Assembly (NCBI RefSeq): GCF_902506575.1
Contig: NZ_LR732544.1
Location: forward strand, 551,634 to 598,883
Reading direction: 5' to 3'
DNA: 47,250 bases
From: Streptomyces mexicanus
GTDB lineage: Bacteria; Actinomycetota; Actinomycetes; Streptomycetales; Streptomycetaceae
Both the position numbers and the translations under genes were made by a program. Positions 46,415 to 47,250 of the stretch are shown here, piece after piece (within the stretch, counting starts at the first letter, position 1; each line of letters starts with the position of its first letter). The notes beneath the pieces were generated by a model. The model searched no databases and was not told the origin of the DNA. It saw only the letters and a list, made by a program, of their open reading frames with translations.

Positions 46415-47142
46415 CGCACGGCAGCATACGGCGGCTGCTCGGGCCGCCAGTCGGCGATGCCGTCGAACCCGCGCAGCAACAGCCCGGGCCGGGCCCGGGA
46501 CACCGCGGCGATCACCGCGTTGCGCACGGCGGCCCCGGCCCGGTTGCCCATCATGTTCACGCGCGCCACGCGGACCGCCTGGCGCGTGACGGCGGTGGCG
46601 CGCGGCAGCCGGGCGGCGGTGTAGGCGGCGAGGTCGTCGGCGATGGGGGTCCTCCCGCTGGAGCGAAGGCGAGCGTGGGGGAAGGCGAGGACGACGGCGT
46701 CCTCGATGGCCTGGTTGCCGCCCTGGCCGAGGGTGGGCGGCATGGGGTGCGCGGCGTCGCCGAGGAGGGCGACCCGGCCGCGGTGGAAGGCCGGCAGGGG
46801 CTCGGCGAAGTGGTGGACGTCGTGGCGCAGCACGTCCTCGGGCCGGGCGGCGGCGAGCACGGCCGGGATCGGGTCGTGCCAGTGGCCGAAGCGGCGCAGG
46901 AGTTCGGCCCGTTCGTCGGCCGCGTGCCCTCCGGGGGAGGTCATGGCCGCGGCGTACGCGTACACCCGGCCGTCCTTGAGCGGATGCGTGCCCCAGATCC
47001 GGCCCGCGCCCCAGGTCTCGTGGGAGGCGAAGGCGACGCCGGGCACGGAGATCACCAGCCGCCAGGTGGTGAACCCGGAGTAGACGGGTCCGGGGTGGCC
47101 GGGGAAGAGGGTGCGACGGGTCGCGGAGTGGATGCCGTCGGC
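46405..47142 (-). pseudogene. FAD-dependent monooxygenase, C-terminal part (strand-switched gene)
   Basis: About 246 residues of a PHBH-type FAD monooxygenase are readable on the minus strand, from ADGIHSATRRTLFPGHP through VALLGDAAHPMPPTLGQGGNQAIEDAVVLA (the FAD-pyrophosphate motif) to PEQPPYAAVRQP. The family normally has about 400 residues, starting with a GxGxxG FAD loop. None of the N-terminal part lies on this strand. A GTG at 47163 could open the frame, but its first residues (QQDEGA) are antisense to coding sequence on the plus strand. The C-terminal part is intact and shows normal third-position GC bias. Confidence 0.8.
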
Positions 47143-47250
47143 GGCCCCCTCGTCCTGCTGCACCGCGCCACGCTCATCGACACCCTGGCCGCGCTCCTGC
47201 CGCCCGAGGCCGTCCGCACGGACGCCCCCGCCCGCCTCACCGACCCCGGT
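47140..47250 (+). pseudogene. FAD monooxygenase mid-part in inverted orientation
   Basis: Read on the plus strand, the window's last 37 codons give GGPLVLLHRATLIDTLAALL, then PPEAVRTDAPARLTDPG. This matches the HRxDL...ALP..VRT...DPG stretch that lies about 50 residues before the GADGI motif in FAD monooxygenases. All 37 codons except the last end in G or C, as in real coding sequence. It should precede the ADGIHS fragment on the same strand, but is inverted relative to it. It continues beyond the window. Confidence 0.7.

Noticed and set aside
47052..47240. Small minus-strand frame at the window end
   Set aside because: It is out of frame with both monooxygenase fragments, and its codons lack the expected third-position bias.

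Overview
The window looks like a chromosomal segment of a Streptomyces or very close relative. Coding frames have G or C in nearly every third codon position, GTG starts are frequent, and the gene content is typical of the genus: a DUF574 methyltransferase, a PAS-GGDEF-EAL protein, a three-gene succinate dehydrogenase, LacI-controlled sugar ABC importers without their own ATPase, and SseB and DUF4291 proteins. The order rmdA-like gene, LysR, sdhCAB resembles the S. coelicolor SCO0928-SCO0922 region as I recall it. I see no rRNA, tRNA, insertion sequence, phage gene or CRISPR array.

Layout. (1) 1-5.3 kb: a DUF574 methyltransferase translationally overlapped by a c-di-GMP GGDEF/EAL enzyme, then a LysR regulator divergent from an NmrA-like NAD(P)-binding protein. 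(2) 5.3-9.8 kb: a LysR regulator divergent from sdhCAB, with a clear LysR-type operator between them and an apparently leaderless sdhC start. (3) 9.8-16.1 kb: an unrecognised 345-aa protein, a UvrA paralogue, a small secreted protein with M15/LAS zinc-peptidase motifs, a luciferase-like flavin oxidoreductase, a 77-aa protein and a HAD phosphatase. (4) 16.2-19.2 kb: a polyamine-type ABC importer (lipoprotein plus two permeases) with no ATPase gene. (5) 19.3-27.6 kb: the most coherent system, made of a LacI regulator, a sugar-binding lipoprotein, two permeases, an intracellular GH13 alpha-glucosidase and a large secreted protein whose aspartate pattern matches GH87 alpha-1,3-glucanases. Together they suggest extracellular alpha-1,3-glucan cleavage, oligosaccharide import and cytoplasmic hydrolysis.

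(6) 27.6-33.5 kb: an MHS-type MFS transporter, a Tat-exported phospholipase C-family enzyme with an abnormal 3' end, a GNAT acetyltransferase, a medium-chain quinone reductase and a CE7 esterase. (7) 33.5-39.4 kb: a methyltransferase, a D-Ala-D-Ala carboxypeptidase, an L-asparaginase, a FadR-type GntR regulator, undecaprenyl-diphosphate phosphatase and a CrcB/Fluc fluoride channel. (8) 39.5-47.25 kb: ArsR-like and MarR regulators, an SseB protein, a TVP38-type membrane protein, a 59-aa protein, an SDR, a DUF4291 protein, apolipoprotein N-acyltransferase, a Gfo/Idh/MocA oxidoreductase and an FAD monooxygenase whose coding strand switches about 105 bases before the window ends.

Across the window about ten genes lack a Shine-Dalgarno sequence and have a -10-like hexamer exactly 6 or 7 bases before the start codon, as expected for leaderless mRNAs. 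Several convergent gene pairs are separated by long perfect inverted repeats, which are probable bidirectional terminators. All family assignments come from reading motifs by eye; no database search was run.
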